Below are positions 13,759 to 15,489 of a stretch of 15,489 nt of DNA, one piece after another (positions within the stretch are counted from its first letter, which is position 1; each line of letters begins with the position of its first letter). The notes beneath the pieces are model-generated. The model had not been told where the DNA came from. It did not search any database and saw only the letters and a list, made by a program, of their open reading frames with translations. The stretch is taken from contig JBNJEA010000072.1 of NCBI GenBank assembly GCA_051745395.1, positions 1 through 15,489 on the forward strand, read 5' to 3'. The DNA comes from JBNJEA01 sp051745395. GTDB lineage: Bacteria; Desulfobacterota; Desulfobacteria; Desulfobacterales; Desulfosalsimonadaceae. The position numbers and the translations under genes are program-made.

Positions 13759-15201
13759 TCACGTTTTTGCTCCATTGCCGCGGGGGGCTCCGGCATCAAG
13801 ATGGTCGGCTGCGGTATCGGACTGCCGGGCGCAGGTTTCCGCAAAAACCAGCGGCACTTCGGCATCGGCTTCGATTGCCACGCTCGTTTCCGGCGCCAGC
13901 CGGACGGATGTGTCGGCTTGGGCCGCTATGGTCTGATCCGGCAGCACGATTCGGCCGCTGCCGGCCATGACCACCCAGTGCAGTACGCGGTCGGCCGGGG
14001 TGCGGATGTCAAGGCGCGCCCCGGCATTGACGTCGATCCGGCGGACAACCACCCGGTCATCGGCGCTCAACTGCGTGACCGTGCCCCAGGGGCAGTAGCT
14101 TTTGGCATGTTTTCGGGCTTCTTTCCGGTTTTCGCTTTTCAAGGCATCGACGACGGTCTTGACCTCCTGGGCCCGGTTGCGGGGCGCCACCAGGACGGCA
14201 TCCGGGCTTTCCACCACCACGCAGTCGGTTTGGCCCAGCACGGCCACCAGGCGGCTTTCGGCATGGACCAGGCAGTTGCGGTTGTCCCGGTCCAGCACGT
14301 CTCCTGTGACCACGTTGCCGCCGGCATCCTTTTGCCCCAGCTCCCACATGGCCGCCCAGGAGCCCACATCACTCCAGCCGGCATCAAAAGGTATCATTGC
14401 CCCCCGTTCGGTTTGCTCCATGACCGCATAATCCACGGAATCCGACCGGCATGCCGCAAAAGCCTCCGGATCGAGCAAAAAGGCCTCGCCGTCGGCATTT
14501 CCGTTTCCATAGGCAGCTTCGCAGGAAGACAGGATGTCCGGGGCAAAGCGTTTGAGATCATCGATAATGGCGTCGGCCTGAAACATGAACATGCCGCTGT
14601 TCCAGCAGTACTGCCCGGATTGAAGGTATTGCTCGGCGGTCTGCCGATCCGGCTTTTCCACAAACTCGCCTATGACATGGGCCGAAGGCTCGGTTTCGGC
14701 ATCATCGCCGGCGGCGATGGCTTCGCCTTTGCGGATATAGCCGTAGCCGGTTTCCGCCGCTTCGGGAATCACGCCGAAAGTGATCAGATAGCCGCGGCGG
14801 GCGTAACGGGCGCCCGCGGCAAGGGCCCGGTGAAATGCGGCCACGTCGCGGATCAGGTGATCGGCCGGCAGCACCAGGATCAAGGCATGGGGATCGACCC
14901 CCAGGGCTTTGAGTGCCGCCACGGCCACGGCGGGCGCGGTATTGCGGCCCACCGGCTCCAGGATCAGGCCGGCCGGTACCGTGTGGATTTCCCGGAGCTG
15001 TTCGGAGATGATGTAGCGATAGGTCTCGTTACAGATCACCAGGGGTTCGGCCATGTCCCCGGCGTCGGCGATCCGCTCCAGGGTCTGTTGCAGCATGGTC
15101 CGCCGGCCGTTTAACCGCAGCAGTTGCTTTGGGAAAAGTTGTCTTGAAAGCGGCCACAGCCGTGTGCCCGATCCGCCCGCGAGGATGACCGGTATTATCA
15201 T
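13759..15201 (-). CDS. manC: Mannose-1-phosphate guanylyltransferase with degenerate isomerase half
   Basis: A 480-residue protein with the length and order of bifunctional ManC/AlgA enzymes, which make GDP-mannose from mannose-1-phosphate and GTP for surface polysaccharides. The nucleotidyltransferase half is intact: LAGGSGTRLWPLSR (7-20), LEPVGRNTAPA (81-91), LPADH (111-115), EFVEKP (179-184), WNSGMF (200-205) and WSDVGSW (276-282). The C-terminal cupin half (about 369-457) is recognisable (CPWGTVTQL, VVRRIDVNAGARLDI, LHWVVMAGSG), but the metal-binding Q-x-H-x-H and later His of phosphomannose isomerase are absent: the usual QMHYHRAEHW position reads RTPADRVLHW. Isomerase activity is therefore unlikely. 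The start is supported by GAGGGAAG upstream (minus strand, 15206-15213). A hairpin repeat lies immediately upstream of the ribosome site. The HPt gene follows 45 bases downstream. Confidence 0.93.
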   Translation of the reverse strand: MIIPVILAGGSGTRLWPLSRQLFPKQLLRLNGRRTMLQQTLERIADAGDMAEPLVICNETYRYIISEQLREIHTVPAGLILEPVGRNTAPAVAVAALKALGVDPHALILVLPADHLIRDVAAFHRALAAGARYARRGYLITFGVIPEAAETGYGYIRKGEAIAAGDDAETEPSAHVIGEFVEKPDRQTAEQYLQSGQYCWNSGMFMFQADAIIDDLKRFAPDILSSCEAAYGNGNADGEAFLLDPEAFAACRSDSVDYAVMEQTERGAMIPFDAGWSDVGSWAAMWELGQKDAGGNVVTGDVLDRDNRNCLVHAESRLVAVLGQTDCVVVESPDAVLVAPRNRAQEVKTVVDALKSENRKEARKHAKSYCPWGTVTQLSADDRVVVRRIDVNAGARLDIRTPADRVLHWVVMAGSGRIVLPDQTIAAQADTSVRLAPETSVAIEADAEVPLVFAETCARQSDTAADHLDAGAPRGNGAKT

Positions 15202-15220
15202 CGCACTTCCCTCTTCCTGA

Positions 15221-15334
15221 ATTGAGCGATTTCCAATTTTGCCGCATCTACTGCGTCAGATGCAGCCTCGCATAGCCCACTATAGCTCGCCTGCATCTTC
15301 CTTGTATCTGCGGCAAACTTGAAAATCGCTTGAT
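15221..15334. repeat. 114-bp palindromic element containing the 48-bp repeat, right copy
   Basis: The element begins ATTGAGCGATTT and ends AAATCGCTTGAT, and its two halves are imperfect inverted copies meeting at a small apex (ATAG/CTAT around CCCA). The left half, 15222-15269, is the inverted mate of 7543-7590 (46/48). The element fills most of the 161-base gap between the unrecognised gene at the window edge and manC, ending about eight bases from the manC ribosome site, so it lies in the manC promoter or leader. It is probably a MITE- or REP-type element; no transposase is encoded. Confidence 0.88.
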
Positions 15335-15362
15335 TTAGGTCTTTTTGTTTTATGGTTTCACA

Positions 15363-15489
15363 TCAAGGCTCCAGCAGTTGAAATCCCGTCTGGCTGTCCC
15401 ATTGCCGGACCGCCCGGGATTGCGTGAGTTCAAACAAGACCGCCTCCATGACGTGCCAGACACAAACCCCGGCCCGGACGCAGCCGGTG
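15363..15489 (-). CDS. C-terminal fragment of unrecognised protein (runs off window)
   Basis: Reading leftward from the window edge, an open frame of 41 complete codons ends at TGA (15365-15363). The visible residues include VCVWHVMEAVLFELTQSRAV and end with WDSQTGFQLLEP. GC-rich codon use matches the neighbouring genes, and the frame stays open to the edge, so it is likely the end of a real gene upstream of manC on the same strand. I do not recognise the family from this short tail. Confidence 0.55.
   Translation of the reverse strand, partial: TGCVRAGVCVWHVMEAVLFELTQSRAVRQWDSQTGFQLLEP

Noticed and set aside
13801..15114. 437-residue plus-strand open frame
   Set aside because: It is fully antisense to the manC gene, has no recognisable motif, and its composition is that of a GC-rich shadow frame.
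7543..15269. 48-bp inverted pair considered as the ends of a transposon or integrated element
   Set aside because: No transposase, integrase or target duplication is visible, and the right copy is half of a self-contained hairpin, so a dispersed repeat family is more likely.

Overview
The window looks like chromosomal DNA from a Gram-negative, GC-rich bacterium. The best guess is a Desulfobacterales-like deltaproteobacterium (Desulfobacterota). That guess rests on the gene families, the GC-rich codon use and the many small palindromic and heptameric intergenic repeats; no rRNA, tRNA or other phylogenetic marker is present to confirm it.

Layout. (1) 1-319: the C-terminal third of a moaA-like gene, cut off on its left side by about 40 bases of AT-rich DNA with in-frame stops. 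(2) 386-7535, plus strand: a multidrug-type efflux locus made of a TetR-family repressor with a strong operator palindrome upstream, a TolC-like outer-membrane factor, a lipoprotein membrane-fusion protein, an HAE-1-type RND pump and a small PII-like protein of the kind found beside RND pumps. A palindromic repeat pair separates the fusion protein from the pump. (3) 7587-10558, minus strand: a two-gene operon of a tandem FHA-domain protein and a membrane hybrid histidine kinase with two receiver domains and no HPt domain; the genes overlap by ATGA. (4) 10863-12845, plus strand, divergent from the FHA gene: a large, unusual Hanks-type (eukaryotic-like) protein kinase with a long insertion inside its kinase fold and a helical C-terminal tail. 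(5) 12846-13341: a repeat-rich spacer with tandem octamers and heptamers and a GC-rich element that can fold into several hairpins. (6) 13342-15201, minus strand: manC-like GDP-mannose pyrophosphorylase followed by a stand-alone HPt protein. (7) 15363-15489: the C-terminus of an unrecognised minus-strand gene running off the window.

How the genes may work together. The first block is a self-regulated tripartite pump: TetR probably releases the dyad at 421-444 when it binds a ligand, allowing tetR, OMF and MFP to be expressed, with the pump and its PII-like partner downstream. The middle block places phosphothreonine recognition (FHA), a His-Asp phosphorelay (hybrid kinase plus orphan HPt) and Ser/Thr phosphorylation (Hanks-type kinase) within about 6 kb, suggesting a mixed signalling module. 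No DNA-binding response regulator is visible, so the output is unknown. The manC gene points to nearby surface or exopolysaccharide synthesis, but its isomerase half has lost its metal-binding residues.

The most notable structural signals are repeats: inverted 48-bp copies (46/48 identical) about 7.6 kb apart, a two-part octamer/heptamer block present in inverted order on either side of the signalling genes, and three hairpin-forming elements lying in intergenic or promoter positions.
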